Source: Coix lacryma-jobi var. lacryma-jobi (taxonomy: Eukaryota > Streptophyta > Magnoliopsida > Poales > Poaceae). Taken from it: 64,000 nt of DNA. This document shows, piece by piece, positions 10,719 through 22,000 of the stretch. Both the position numbers and the translations under genes were made by a program. The stretch is from NCBI GenBank assembly GCA_009763385.1, contig CM019829.1:37737705-37801704 (forward strand). The letters are read 5' to 3'. The number at the start of each line of letters is the position of its first letter. Position 1 is the first letter of the stretch. Below the pieces are notes generated by a model. It made no database searches, was not told the DNA's origin, and saw only the letters and a program-made list of their open reading frames with translations.

Positions 10719-11041
10719 TGCTAGGGAGCTAGGGGGGTACTTATAGAGTGAGTGGGGGGTCGGTTAGGGTTTAGGGGGTGGCGCCTGCCACCAAACCCTG
10801 GCGCCCGCCACCTCTCAGCCGTCGATTTCAACCGCCATTCATCCAACGGTCTTCATTTGCTCTCCTGAGTCGGTTTGAGGGCTGGCTAGGGTTTGGACAC
10901 GTGCCCAAAGCCCACTATCCAGGTGATGCTCTTCTTAGCCCTTGGATCAAACCGCCTTAGTGTGCAATGGCCAGGATTTGAGCTTGAGGTGACTCCCACG
11001 GATCGATGACGTGGCTTGGGCCACTTTTGGCACGAGTGACC

Positions 11042-11073
11042 TGGCGGCCGCCAGTAACAGGTGGCGGCCGCCA
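11042..11073. promoter_or_regulatory. Pair of 12-bp palindromes in Athila U3
   Basis: The perfect palindrome tggcggccgcca occurs at 11042-11053 and 11062-11073, exactly 20 bp apart start to start. The pair recurs in the other LTR at 33448 and 33468, and a pair with the same spacing lies inside the element at 13905 and 13925. This could be a dimeric protein binding site, but no binding factor can be named. Confidence 0.5.
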
Positions 11074-11285
11074 CCTTGCTCTGGCTCATTTGGGCCAAAA
11101 TGGCTTGGCCTTGCTCCTGGTACCCTTGTTTGGCCCAAATTCCATTATTTCCTGCATTAAGATAAGAAATTATGCACATGTGGAAATAGGTTAGTTATAA
11201 ACCAAATCTTCTACTTTTTATGTTGTTTTACCTTGGTTTTGGGTGAAATGTTGATGGTGAAATGATGCTTTAAGCACCGTCAACA

Positions 11286-11298
11286 AGCTCCCCCACAC
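11286..11298 (-). promoter_or_regulatory. Athila polypurine tract
   Basis: The minus strand reads gtgtgggggagct immediately inside the left LTR, the expected plus-strand priming site for a minus-oriented element. Confidence 0.8.
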
Positions 11299-12836
11299 TA
11301 ACCTCTTGCTCGTCCCGAGCAAGCATGGACTTTTAAGAAATGAAACAATTTTATTGAACTAAGCATTCACACAAGATGTTCAACTACCTATACTCATGTT
11401 AGTAACCTTGCCAAGTGGCTAATAAATCATACCTATGGCGGTTGAAGGATAGAATAGCTTGCAAGCAAGAGAAACACACTTTCCCCTTTTACATACCTTG
11501 GGGTTTCAGGATATTTTCAAAATGAAAACCATGGTTCATTGAATCTCTCTTTAACTCTTAAGGCACTGATGGTGTATATCCTCACTTTATGGCAAAAGAA
11601 AATGCCAGAGTCTATCCTATGACTTATGTGGAGTTTATAGGGAAAGGAAGGAATGTAAGGCACTTCTATCTCTCTTTTATTGCTAAGTCAAGTTTAGGAT
11701 CATGGGAGAGTATAGTCATGCACTAGCCAAGGTATAGGGTGGACTAACTCAACTCCTTTGTTCTTTTTTGAATCTCTTTTCTTCCCAAGGATCATGGCTA
11801 TATGCATCTCTTTTTTTTCTTTTTTTTGAACACTTGTCCTTTTTTAGAGCATTTGCTCTCTCTCTTTTTTTTTGAATACTTGGACACTTTTCCTTTTTAG
11901 AGCATTTGCTTTCTCTCTCTTTTTAGATACTATATAGCCATGTCCTGAGAAAATTTATACAATTCTTTAGAACAAAATTTTGGAGGAGAACTACATGAGT
12001 ATACTCTCAGTGTGAGAGTTCTCTCAAAAAGGCATGGTTTGCCTTGGCTTTTAGAGCATGACTAAACTCTTATACCTAGATCAACTATTCTTGACAAAGC
12101 TCAAAGATTGATTAGAAGGCTTTATGGGCTGTTCTCCTATACTCTAATATTTTGGCTCTGGTAGGTGGATAGGAAATAAAGATCATGAACCATGGTAATT
12201 TTGGTTTTCAAAATAAAAACTCCCAAGGTTGTAGCAGAGTACTAATGCAATTTCATTTACTGCTTCTATATCTTATCAGACAACAACCTAGGTTGACTTC
12301 CCTATCAAAATGAGTAGGCTACTACACATGAATAAAAGGTAGAATAACATGTCATGTAAACACTCAATTCAAAAGAAATTGTTTCAGCATTTTTTTAGCT
12401 GCATTTTTTTAGTTCAAACCGAGACATCCAGTGATCCAAATTGTACAAAATTCAAAACATAGGTTTTCGGGTTCACCGGGGGTGTTTCGGCGCAGAGTGG
12501 CCTGGCGGCCGCCTGGGCTTTGGCCCAAACGGCTTGCAAACAGCGTGTTGGCTACCATGCTAAGTTCAGGTTACAGCTTTGAACATTTTCGTCACATTTT
12601 TAGAGAGGTGTTTAGAGAGGGGATTTCCCCCACACTAGAAGTTTTGGTACTTTTTTTTTGAAATGAACAAACTTGATGAAGGGAAAAATAATAAGGGTGT
12701 CTTTTTATTCATTATATAGAAAATTTCCTAAACAAAAGTTCTAAATTGAAAATTAAACAATCTAAAAATTAAATCAAGCAAAACTAAACTTAAACTAAAT
12801 CAAACTAAAAATCTACCTAGACACCCTAAATCTAAT
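11299..12836 (-). other. Athila 3' non-coding region
   Basis: No coding sequence was seen between the polypurine tract and the extra ORF. There are AT-rich and T-rich tracts (11760-11930) and one near-palindrome tggcggccgcct at 12503-12514. Long non-coding stretches after pol are usual in Athila elements. Confidence 0.6.
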
Positions 12837-13691
12837 CTAATCTAATGGAGGAGCCTCGTAGAGATCCTCGAAGCCCGTCTCTTTGAAGAGACGCTTGATC
12901 TTCGAGGTGCAGCCCTTGCGGAGGATGGTGAACCGATCCTCCATGTCCATTCGCCAGAGGGCTATCTCTACGACTTGATCCTCCAATGCGCTCTTCTCCT
13001 TGCGCAGCTTTTTCACCTCGGTGGTGAGTTTTTCGAGGGTTAACCCCTCCTCACCACCGCTGTGCTCCATCTCGCCGGGGACTCCTGCCGGCGATGGGTT
13101 GAGACGGCGGCGCACGGATGGCTCAGAGAGCGACCCATTGGAGTCATGAGTGCTCGCCTCATGCTCGCGCAGCTTCTTCTCATAATGCCCATCGGGCATC
13201 CTCACGCCATACACCTCTAGCTTAGCCCTCTTAGGATTAGGGCTGTAACTGCGGGTGTGGCTATCCGAGCCAAAGCTGACCCGGGATTTCGCCCTTGATG
13301 GAGTGGGCGTTTCATCACCCCTGGCCTTGACAGCCGGAGACTTCCTCGGGGTGATCTCCCCCGTGGTCGGCCTGGTGGGCGTCCTCAACTTCTTCTCGGG
13401 TGGCGCCACTGGAGGAGGATGAAGACGAAGCGGAGACGAGGCCAGGGGACGTTTCACCCCTGGCGGCCGCCCAGCAGGGGTGGCGCTCGCCACTGGACTG
13501 GTGGCTGGTGCCCTCCTTGCACTCTCCGGTGGTGTCCCCTTGACATAAGTGTCGTCTGGCAGCACCATTGCCAAAGGAGGCACATCAAGAACCTCCATGT
13601 CGTCGTCGATCAAAGATCGAATGATGGCTTGGGTGGATGACGAGATGGATCCTTGAGGGTTATAGGACTCGGATTTCCGTGGAGACGACAT
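12837..13691 (-). CDS. Extra Athila ORF downstream of pol, proline/serine-rich with coiled coil
   Basis: The 284-residue product lies on the element's coding strand after pol, where Athila elements often carry an envelope-like or accessory ORF. The first 200 residues are rich in proline, serine and basic residues and contain an NLS-like PKRAKLE near residue 153. Residues about 216-258 are predicted by eye to form a coiled coil (LEKLTTEVKKLRKEKSALEDQ). I see no signal peptide or membrane helix, so envelope function is not supported; a nuclear or nucleic-acid-binding role is only a guess. The start ATG is the first in frame. The open frame is undamaged even though pol is not. Confidence 0.6.
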   Translation of the reverse strand: MSSPRKSESYNPQGSISSSTQAIIRSLIDDDMEVLDVPPLAMVLPDDTYVKGTPPESARRAPATSPVASATPAGRPPGVKRPLASSPLRLHPPPVAPPEKKLRTPTRPTTGEITPRKSPAVKARGDETPTPSRAKSRVSFGSDSHTRSYSPNPKRAKLEVYGVRMPDGHYEKKLREHEASTHDSNGSLSEPSVRRRLNPSPAGVPGEMEHSGGEEGLTLEKLTTEVKKLRKEKSALEDQVVEIALWRMDMEDRFTILRKGCTSKIKRLFKETGFEDLYEAPPLD

Positions 13692-13849
13692 GGTTCTCGA
13701 GGAGGCTTGGCTGGATTTTGTGAATAGATGGAGGGAGAAGAAAGAGTTCTTCTTTTAAGAAGGGGGAGAAGTGGAGGGATAAGCCTTGGATGAACTAACA
13801 TGTCCTCATCTCTTCCTTCTTTCACTCTCCCGAGCTCGGGATTAGCTAC

Positions 13850-13936
13850 CACGTGGAGGGGGGCCTCTAAACCACCACCTAGAGCGGCGGGCGCCAGGGT
13901 TTGGTGGCGGCCGCCAGTTGGGAGTGGCGGCCGCCA
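13850..13936 (-). promoter_or_regulatory. Possible internal promoter region with U3-like motifs
   Basis: Upstream of the extra ORF lie two palindromes (13905-13916, 13925-13936) with the same 20-bp spacing as in the LTR, and a G-box (cacgtg, 13850-13855). The motif gcgggcgccagggtttggtg (about 13888-13907) is also present, in opposite orientation, in the LTR at about 10787-10812. No strong TATA box is evident. Promoter function is inferred from the shared motifs. Confidence 0.35.
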
Positions 13937-14102
13937 GTTGCCGCCGCTCCTCCTTCGACGGGCATTGAGCGGGAGAAGGTAAGCCTCCTAAAAATCAAAG
14001 TTCTAAAGTCGAAATGGCTTGGTTGGGCCTAAAGAGGCCTTCCTCGGGGTTTTGGATGGACTAGGTGTATGAAATGGACAAGGGGTAAATTGGGTCCATC
14101 CA

Positions 14103-17100
14103 TTAATTGTCATGGGCTTGAGCTACTTCAAAGTTAATTATATCAATTTCGTTTAGCTCATTTTTATCAAAGTCATAAAATATTTTTAATCTTTGTCCAT
14201 TGACTTTGAAGATTTGCCCATCGTCACTTTCTAATGCGACGGCTCCATGGGAAGAGGTTGCAACAACCTTGAAAGGTCCTTCCCATTTGCTTCGAAGTTT
14301 ACCATGTCTGAAAAGTCGAACACGGGAGTTAAAGAGTAAAACTTTATCTCCTACTTCAAACTCTTTCTTTTTGATCCGTTTATCGTGCCATCTCTTAGTC
14401 TTCTCTTTATAGAGCTTGGCATTATGATAGGCTTTCTCTCGCCATTCTTCTAGTTCGGAAATTTGCATCTTCCTATTTTGGCTAGCTTGGTCAAGGTCCA
14501 TGTTCCATTTCTTAATGGCCCAGTGAGCTTTGAACTCAAGCTCAACAGGAAGATGACAAGTTTTCCCATAAACCAGTTGGTATGGGGACATTCCGATCGG
14601 GGTCTTATAGGCGGTCCGATAGGCCCACAGAGCTTCGGGTAACTTATGTTTCCATCCCTTTCCCATTTCTTCTACCGTCTTTTGCAAGATATTCTTTATT
14701 TGTTTATTGGACGTTTCGGCCTGTCCACTTGTCTGGGGGTGGTATGCAGTGGCTACATTATGTTGGATTCCTTGACTAGCTAAGAAATGTCGGAAGCTCT
14801 TATCTATGAAATGAGGGCCTCCGCCACTAATGACTAGTCTAGGAACTCCAAAACGAGGAAAGATGTTCTCTTGAAACATTTTCTTCGAATGTTTAGCATC
14901 TGCCGCTCGACAGGGTATAGCTTCTACCCATTTCGAGACATAATCCACAGCCACAAGAATGTACTCGGCGTCGTAGGATTTAGGGAAGGGGCCCATGAAA
15001 TCTATACCCCAAACATCGAACAACTCAACTTGGAGATTGTTCACGAGAGGCATAGCATCTCTGGCATTAATGTTACCATGCTTTTGGCAACGAGGACAAC
15101 GTCTCACATAATTCTTTGTGTCCTCGTACATTGATGGCCAATAAAAACCACTTTGCCATATTTTAGCATGTGTCCGAAAAGCTACATAGTGTCCTCCATA
15201 TTCGGCGGAGTGACATCTATCTATGATTTTTGTTGCCTCTTCTATGGGGACACATTTTCTCAAGAGTCCATCTGCACAGACCTTATAGAGATATGGTTCA
15301 TCCCATAGGTGCGTTCTGCTTTGATATAGCAGTTTCTTTTTATTCTCCCCTGGCGGGATATAGCCGGTGACTATAAAATTCACGATGTTTGCATACCAAG
15401 GGTTGTTATATGTGACTTTTAAAAGGGTATCATCGCGAAGAAAGTCATTTATTGGGAGATTGTCCGAATTATTGACTTGTAGTCTAGACAAGTGACCAGC
15501 TACTGAATTCTCTACTCCTTTCTTGTCTCTTATTTCCAGGTCAAATTCTTGAAGGAGAAGGATCCAGCGGATCAACCTTGGTTTAGCATCTTTCTTAGTG
15601 AAGAGATATTTCAGAGCAGAGTGATCGGTATAAACGATCACCTTAGCTCCCACTAAGTAAGATCTAAACTTGTCTATGGCAAAGACTACAGCCAAAAGTT
15701 CCTTTTCTGTGGTTGCATAGTTTAGCTGGGGGCCAGTCATGGTCTTACTAGCATAAGAAATAGCATAATGCTTTTTATCTTTAGTTTGACCAAGGACGGC
15801 CCCCACAGCATAATCACTAGCATCACACATGATTTCGAACGACAAATTCCAATCTGGGGGTTGGATGATTGGTGCCGAAGTTAGAGCCTTTTTCAAAATA
15901 TTGAAAGCTTGTAGACAATCCTCGTCAAATTTGAACGGGACGTCTTTTGCTAACAGGCTCGTTAAGGGTCTAGCGACCTGTGAGAAATCCTTAATAAATC
16001 TTCTATAAAAGCCGGTATGGCCCAAGAAGCTTCAGATCTCTCTCACATTAGTGGGTGGTGGCAATTGTTCGATTATATTGATTTTGGCTTTATCCACTTC
16101 TATCCCACGTTCTGAAATTCGATGGCCTAGGACAATTCCTTCCCGCACCATGAAGTGACACTTCTCCCAGTTAAGAACTAGGTCCTTCTCTTCACAGCGT
16201 TGGAGGACTTTGTCTAAATTGGCTAGGCAATCGTCAAAGGTTTTCCCATAGACCGAAAAGTCGTCCATGAATACCTCCATGATTTGTTCAATCATGTCGG
16301 AAAAGATGGACATCATACACCATTGGAAAGATGCCGGTGCATTGCAAAGTCCAAAGGACATGCGTCTATAGGCATAAGTTCCATACGGGCATGTGAAAGT
16401 GGTCTTACTTTGGTCATCTGGATGGATTGGGATTTGGTGATAACCAGAATATCCATCCAGGAAGCAAAAGAAGGAATGGTTTGCCAATCTCTCTAGCATC
16501 TCATCTATAAAAGGAAGTGGGAAATGATCTTTCTTGGTGGCTTTATTCAGCTTCCTATAGTCTATACACATCCTCCATCCAGTGACAGTACGTTGAGGGA
16601 TTAACTCATTTTTCTCATTCTTAACGACTGTCATACCTCCTTTCTTTGGAACTACTTGCACGGGACTTACCCATTCACTATAAGGGACTGGATAAATAAT
16701 TCCCACGTGCAAGAGTTTCAGAACCTCCTTTTTCACGACTTCACGCATAGCGTTATTAAGTCGTCTTTGGGGCTCTCTTGAAGAGGGTATCTCAGGATCG
16801 AGAGGGATACAATGGGTGCAGAGATTTGGACTAATTCCCTTCAAATCTTGAAGTGAGTAGCCAAAAACAGATTGGTGTTTTTCAGATAGCTTACTGCTAA
16901 TGATTACGGGAGTCTCGGGGTCTTTGTTTAGAAAAATGTATCTCAGGTCTTCAGGCAGAGGTTTTAGCTCTGTGGAAGGTCGAGATGGCTTTTCTGAATC
17001 GTCTAAGCAAAACGGTTCATCTGTCTCGGCTTCTTCTTCGACAAAGAACTCAGAATCTTCTTCAAAATCAGGCTGAGCCAACTCATAAAGGGTAGAGGTT

Positions 17101-17228
17101 CTAGCTTGATCGAGAAGATCTGGTTCTGGTGGTTGTTCGGTAATAGAATTTAATGCACGAACGAAAGGTACTGAGTACTCTTTTCCACCGATTTGAGCAT
17201 TAAAGTGCTCTTGACATGGGCAAAGCAA
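14103..17228 (-). pseudogene. Athila pol (RT, RNase H, integrase), defective
   Basis: Read on the minus strand, the RT part (16032-17228) has CIDYRKLNKAT, FLDGYSGYHQI, YRRMSFGLCNAP and the active-site FMDD. An in-frame TGA at 16032-16034 then interrupts the frame just before GHTGFYRRF. RNase H and integrase follow uninterrupted to 14103. RNase H has CDAS and YTDHS, but the last catalytic aspartate is glycine (VAGHLSRL, about 15490). Integrase has the HHCC zinc region and the first catalytic D (WGIDFMGPF). The second is glycine (VISGGGPHF, codon 14823-14825), and the E (GQAETSN) is present. The gene lies in a different frame from gag and overlaps it by about 29 bp, implying frameshifting or decay. 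It encodes no complete active polyprotein. Confidence 0.9.
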
Positions 17229-18492
17229 GTATGGACCAAGGTTGTCCTAAGAAGACGTCAAAAAGGACTACATCGAAAATGTAGAAATCTAAGACCATGT
17301 CCGCTCCATCTACTTGGATGGGGACCATCTTTAGGATTCCTTCACTTTCTAAGATGTCACCATTTGGGTCTCTTAAACACCGTTTAGTTGGATGTCGTTG
17401 AAGGTCGGGGAATGTTCTGGATACGTAATTACTAGCGAGAACATTAATTCCCACGACAGGGTCGTAAAAGGCAAAGGCCCTTTCTCCCCTAATTCGACAA
17501 TCTATTACGCTAGGTACTTTATCTATGCGAGGGATATTTTCTGATACTTCGACTTCCATTGTCCATTCATGACTCATGGCAGCTGAAAGTTCCAAAAGAC
17601 GCTCTCGGCTATAGATTCCATCAGAAGACTCAGGAAGTGGTTTGTCGGATGGGAGAGCTTGAACGGAGTAGTTCATAGCATTTCCGTAATCCTCAAACAC
17701 ATCATCCTCTATCTCGCCCAAAAATTCCGGAAGAATTTCTCTCCCAGATGTGGACGGAATAGGCTCCGCTAAGTCCAGCGAGCTAGACTCGGGCTCTTCT
17801 TGTTGTTCTACGGTCAAAACTTGGGTTTCTACGACTTCTTCCTCAAGGATTTCATCGGAAACTCCAGTATAAGGAGTATTCTCGAGAATTCTATCAAGAA
17901 CCTCCTTTCCACCTCGTGGAGAAAGATGAAGAAACGCTCCACCTGACGAATGATCAAGGTGAAGAGTGCTCTCTTTCTCTAGACCGACATAAAAATGCTG
18001 AAGGAGCACTGGATCGGGTATGGCTAAATCGGGTCCTGAATTGATCAAACCAATAAAACGGTCCCAAGCCTCCCCTAAGGTCTCCTTATCATTTTGTCTA
18101 AAGGTCATCACTTCTACTCGTAGTCGTACCACTCGGTGGACAAGGAAATACGTCAAGATAAACTTGGTCCGTAAAGTTCCCCAGTCTCCTCCGGCACTTC
18201 CCACGGTTCGAACATGCCATGTTTTAGCTGCTCCCGTCAAAGTGAACGGAAACAGCTTCCACTTGACAGTGTCAGGTGAAATGCCTGAAATGTTCAGGCA
18301 TGCATAGACTTGCTCAAACTCATGTAGATGTATGTAGGGATTTTCTGATCCCGTAAACATGCTCTCCTGAACTTTATTAATAAAGTCAGGGCGCAATTCG
18401 TAACTATCGGCATATATAGGTTGTGATGAGAAATGTGGCTCTAATCGCGAACTCTTAGGAGCTGCGAATTGTAAGATAGATTGATTCTCCAT
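17200..18492 (-). CDS. Athila gag with protease-like tail
   Basis: The product is 430 residues, starting MENQSILQF. Residues about 50-200 show the retrotransposon gag core typical of Gypsy elements (YIHLHEFEQVYACLNISG, FPFTLTGAAKTWH, then an ETLGEAWDRF block). An acidic region follows. The C-terminal part (FAFYDPVVGINVLAS, then FLGQPW) resembles the region next to or containing the aspartic protease in Athila, but the usual D-S/T-G triplet is not present. No CCHC knuckle was found. It would form the particle shell. The ORF is intact, starts 77 bases inside the LTR and follows the primer binding site. Confidence 0.8.
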   Translation of the reverse strand: MENQSILQFAAPKSSRLEPHFSSQPIYADSYELRPDFINKVQESMFTGSENPYIHLHEFEQVYACLNISGISPDTVKWKLFPFTLTGAAKTWHVRTVGSAGGDWGTLRTKFILTYFLVHRVVRLRVEVMTFRQNDKETLGEAWDRFIGLINSGPDLAIPDPVLLQHFYVGLEKESTLHLDHSSGGAFLHLSPRGGKEVLDRILENTPYTGVSDEILEEEVVETQVLTVEQQEEPESSSLDLAEPIPSTSGREILPEFLGEIEDDVFEDYGNAMNYSVQALPSDKPLPESSDGIYSRERLLELSAAMSHEWTMEVEVSENIPRIDKVPSVIDCRIRGERAFAFYDPVVGINVLASNYVSRTFPDLQRHPTKRCLRDPNGDILESEGILKMVPIQVDGADMVLDFYIFDVVLFDVFLGQPWSILALPMSRAL

Positions 18493-18543
18493 GCGGAGAG
18501 GGTAAAGATGATCCTAACTCTAGTCTCAAAAATCAGCTACCGT

Positions 18544-18561
18544 TCCCCGGCAACGGCGCCA
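18544..18561 (-). promoter_or_regulatory. Athila primer binding site
   Basis: The minus strand reads tggcgccgttgccgggga, the primer binding sequence known from Athila-type elements and usually assigned to tRNA-Asp. It lies eight bases inside the right-hand (5') LTR. Confidence 0.75.
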
Positions 18562-18569
18562 GAAAAGCT

Positions 18570-19025
18570 TGTTGACACCTGGGGTGGCACGCAGAAGAAA
18601 CCGCAAGCGCACGGCTGTCAGTTGTAGCTTTTCACCTCAGAGTATTCTGGGGTATCGAATCCACGAGGAACGCGAAGTGATTTTGAGAAAACTAAGGGGT
18701 AAGGATATCTAGGATAGTTGAAGGGAACGGACACTATCTACTGGGGTAGATCCTAGTTCTATTAGACTTCTAGTGATTTAAGTTCTTTACTAGTGTATTA
18801 TGGGCGTACTAGCCTTTACCACTGACTTAGGTTGAACGCTAGCACAACGAGCCCTACTGTTAAACTAGACCAACTACGTGGTGGAATTCAAGGCGCACAG
18901 GGCTGTCACCACCTGCTTGCTACCACAGCTATCCGGGGGCCTAGCCATATTCACTGGCAATATATAGCCTAAGTACCACACTTAATCTATATACTACTAC
19001 TACTAGCCCTGTACTAGAACTAGAG
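18570..19025 (-). repeat. Athila 5' LTR, inner piece
   Basis: It matches 9970-10425 of the left LTR with two substitutions seen (near 18731 and 18945). It stops after tagag, where Tekay begins. The remaining 860 bp resume at 32832. Confidence 0.95.
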
Positions 19026-22000
19026 TGTAACGTAACGGCCCTAATCCCATGGCCCACTGACCACCGTCAACCACTGACAGTCGATCCGTACAGCCAAGAG
19101 ATTACGACCTGTTCCGCTACTGGGCTACATCAGTGCCCGTTGTCCGCAGGATCATCTCACAATTCAGTTACAATCTCTTTAACATTTTGACAAATAACAT
19201 CGGAGTAAATAGCGGAAGACTTAGATAACAATAGTTTTACAAACCAGGGTTCAACATAAAATTTAAATGAAGTTATTCCAGACCATAGTTCAAATAGATA
19301 GAGTTGGCAGAGTAGCATATGACAACAACTTAAAGATACATCACCCAGCCCGAGGGTGAATAATCACTCATCGGCCTCATCGGCCTCCTCCTGAACAACA
19401 GTCACACAGCAGGGTCCAAGGCATACTGAGGGATCTGCCATACCTGCAACATGGGTAATAAAACCCTGAGTACAAAGGTACTCAACAAGACTTACCCGAC
19501 TAAAGAAAAAGGGAGAAGACTCAGGAATGAAGGCTTAGGGTAGTCAAGGTAAGGCTCAAGCAAGATCAAGTATTTTGCAGAAAAACATTTTTTGTAAACC
19601 TCATTTTATTTTGGAAAGATTCAGTATCCCTCAATTCTTCATCATTCATGATTCATTTTACATTTCAAAACATTCCTAGTTGAGAACCACTCTCCGTTGA
19701 CAGTCAGTGGACCAAGTCTCCATAACCGAGGAGCAACGTTAATCCGGATAAATAATACTCAGCTGAGGATCCCTACCCACACTGCATATGTAGCACCCAA
19801 GCTTGCATATGCCAACTCGTCTTCCACGATTCCTCCATTATTGGGCCCGGTCCTACGCCACCCGGAAGTACAGTACACCACTCCAATCCGGGACTCTAAC
19901 CCACGTGGGTACATGCTACTTCCGCCATCTCTCCACTCCCAGTGCGCGGTTGTCGGTCCAATAATGGATTTCTCGGAGCCAGAGCTTTCCGTAGTATGTG
20001 AATAGTTGCAAGTCCTGCCCAGCAGGCCCCCATACGGATGGTCCCTAATTTTCCAGCCAGCAACTGTGCCTTGGTTATATCTCACCCAAGCGCAACAGTC
20101 CTGTCAGTTTTTCAACCCGTCCCGGTCGGTGTCAACTGTCGAGTCCCGGACTACGACATGACGGCACCGTACGCAAGGACAACCTCTCCTTCCCATTGAC
20201 TAAGTACGGATCAGATACTTAGCCAATAGTGGGAGTAAACCAGAAATTCCCATAAATATTCTTAAGTGATCACACTTTTGAAATTGGCATTTTTATTGCA
20301 AATCTATTGTATAGCATTGCTAAGCATTTTGCAACTAGTTTTTGAAAGCAGGTATCGGGTGTATCAGTGGTCAAGGTAGATAATGCATCAGATAGGATTT
20401 CACTCAACTCCTATCAACCTAATGCAATAGTTTAAATAAACATTTAAGAAAAACTTTATAAAAGCAAGGAAGGGTTTAAATGCACCGGGGCTTGCCTTGA
20501 ATGGCAAAAAGGACGGACTCGGGGTTGGAGTAGGTGTCGGAGCTCGGGGTCGCCTCGGGGACAGATCCTTCGGTGGCTACCTCGACTTCAGGTCCTTCTT
20601 CCTCGGTCACTATACGTATGCAATGATGCATGCACATGAGTATGCTATCATGAACAAAAAGCATAGGACACAACTAGGGTAAAGCTAAGTGGGATCATGG
20701 ACATAAACTTACTTATCATTTTTAAGCAATATTAGTCAACCCTACTAGGCAACTTTCATTAAACCTAAACAAAAGTCATGCATGGCATCTCAAACATCAT
20801 AGACCAGATGAGTGGGGGTCTATGAACATCAAACAATCCAAAAAGGTCACATCACAAGACATTCAACACTAACCCTAATCATTTTCCTATTTTTCTTAAT
20901 TATTTAAAAAGGTCATTTTATGAAGGTGCTCCAAAAATTACCAAATTAATCTCATAAGTTCATTATGGTACAAGTATATGGCAAAACAAATTTCATAATT
21001 TTTGGAGGTCATTAAGGTGCTCAATTAAATCTAGAGATTAATTAACAAAAGTCACTATTCAAGAATTAAAATAAAAGCCCAAAAATCAACTTGTTCCAAA
21101 AGACTTTAAAATTTCACCAGAGACTTGTAATGGCATAAGGAGCTCACAAAAACTTATCTCATAATTTTTGGAGTTATAAATCTTTTTCTAAAAATCCAAA
21201 ACCATCCATTTATTAATTAAATGGGAGATTTTTCATTTTCAAATTCTTGCAGAAAGGTCAAGTTTCATATTTTTATAAAATACTTCAAGGTACAAAGAGT
21301 CTATCCTCAAAATTTCAGAATTTTTGAAGCAACACAGAAAATCACCCAAAAATATGAAATTTCAGCACTGTTTAAAAAAAACTGGAAAAAGAAAAACGGC
21401 ACTGTTCTTCTCCTCCCCGCGCTCGCCGGCGACCAGACGGCGGCGCGACGATGTTCCGACCACGGTAGAGGCTCGCGAGCGAAACCAAGCACATGGGGAG
21501 GATCAGGAGCTCACCGGCGACCGATGACGCGCGGTGGCGAGGCGAGGGGACGGTCGGAGCTAGGAAGTCGACGGAGGCGGGCTTGTCGGCGGACCGAACG
21601 GCGGCGAACTGGCGTTCCGGCGTTCCTGAGCAACAACAGCGACCACCGAGGAACGGTTAGATGCGCAAGATCATGAGGAACACAAGATGATCCTCGGGAA
21701 AGACAGCGCAGGACCAAGAACGGCGAATTTTACGAACCCGAGTTCACCGGCGATTTACCGGCGATGAGGAAGATGGGGTTACGCCGGGCAATATAGCGCG
21801 GCGGAGGTGAAATTGAGAGGTGGGGAAGCTACACGAGCTCAAGGCGAAGCTTTTGGGCTAGCTGGGAGAGAAGCGGAGGCTCTGGCTTGCTCTGGCCACG
21901 GTGGCGGAGGCGGTGAGAGCTTCGGCTCACCGGCGACCCTTTTTATAGGCGCGGACGGAGCGGTAGGGATCACGGGATGGAGTGGAAAAGCTCGGCCAAG

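Larger units (their letters stand above)
9970..11285 (-). repeat. Athila 3' LTR (left)
   Basis: This 1316-bp LTR begins tgttgacacc and ends accgtcaaca. It is intact and serves as the uninterrupted reference for the right LTR. It contains a TATA box (10708-10718, minus strand), a G-box at 10898-10903, and two identical 12-bp palindromes at 11042 and 11062. Open frames inside it (97 codons and smaller) occur in both LTRs and look incidental. Confidence 0.95.

Noticed and set aside
11042..11073. CRISPR-like or bacterial repeat signal from the repeated palindromes
   Set aside because: There are only two copies per site, no spacers, and a clear plant LTR context.
12837..13691. Envelope protein for the Athila element
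   Set aside because: The location fits an envelope-like ORF, but there is no signal peptide, membrane helix or surface-protein feature. It is annotated only as an extra ORF.
19697..20005. 102-codon open frame, repeated at 29440-29748
   Set aside because: It lies in the Tekay LTRs and occurs in both copies only because the LTRs are identical. No motif is seen, and a competing frame exists on the other strand.
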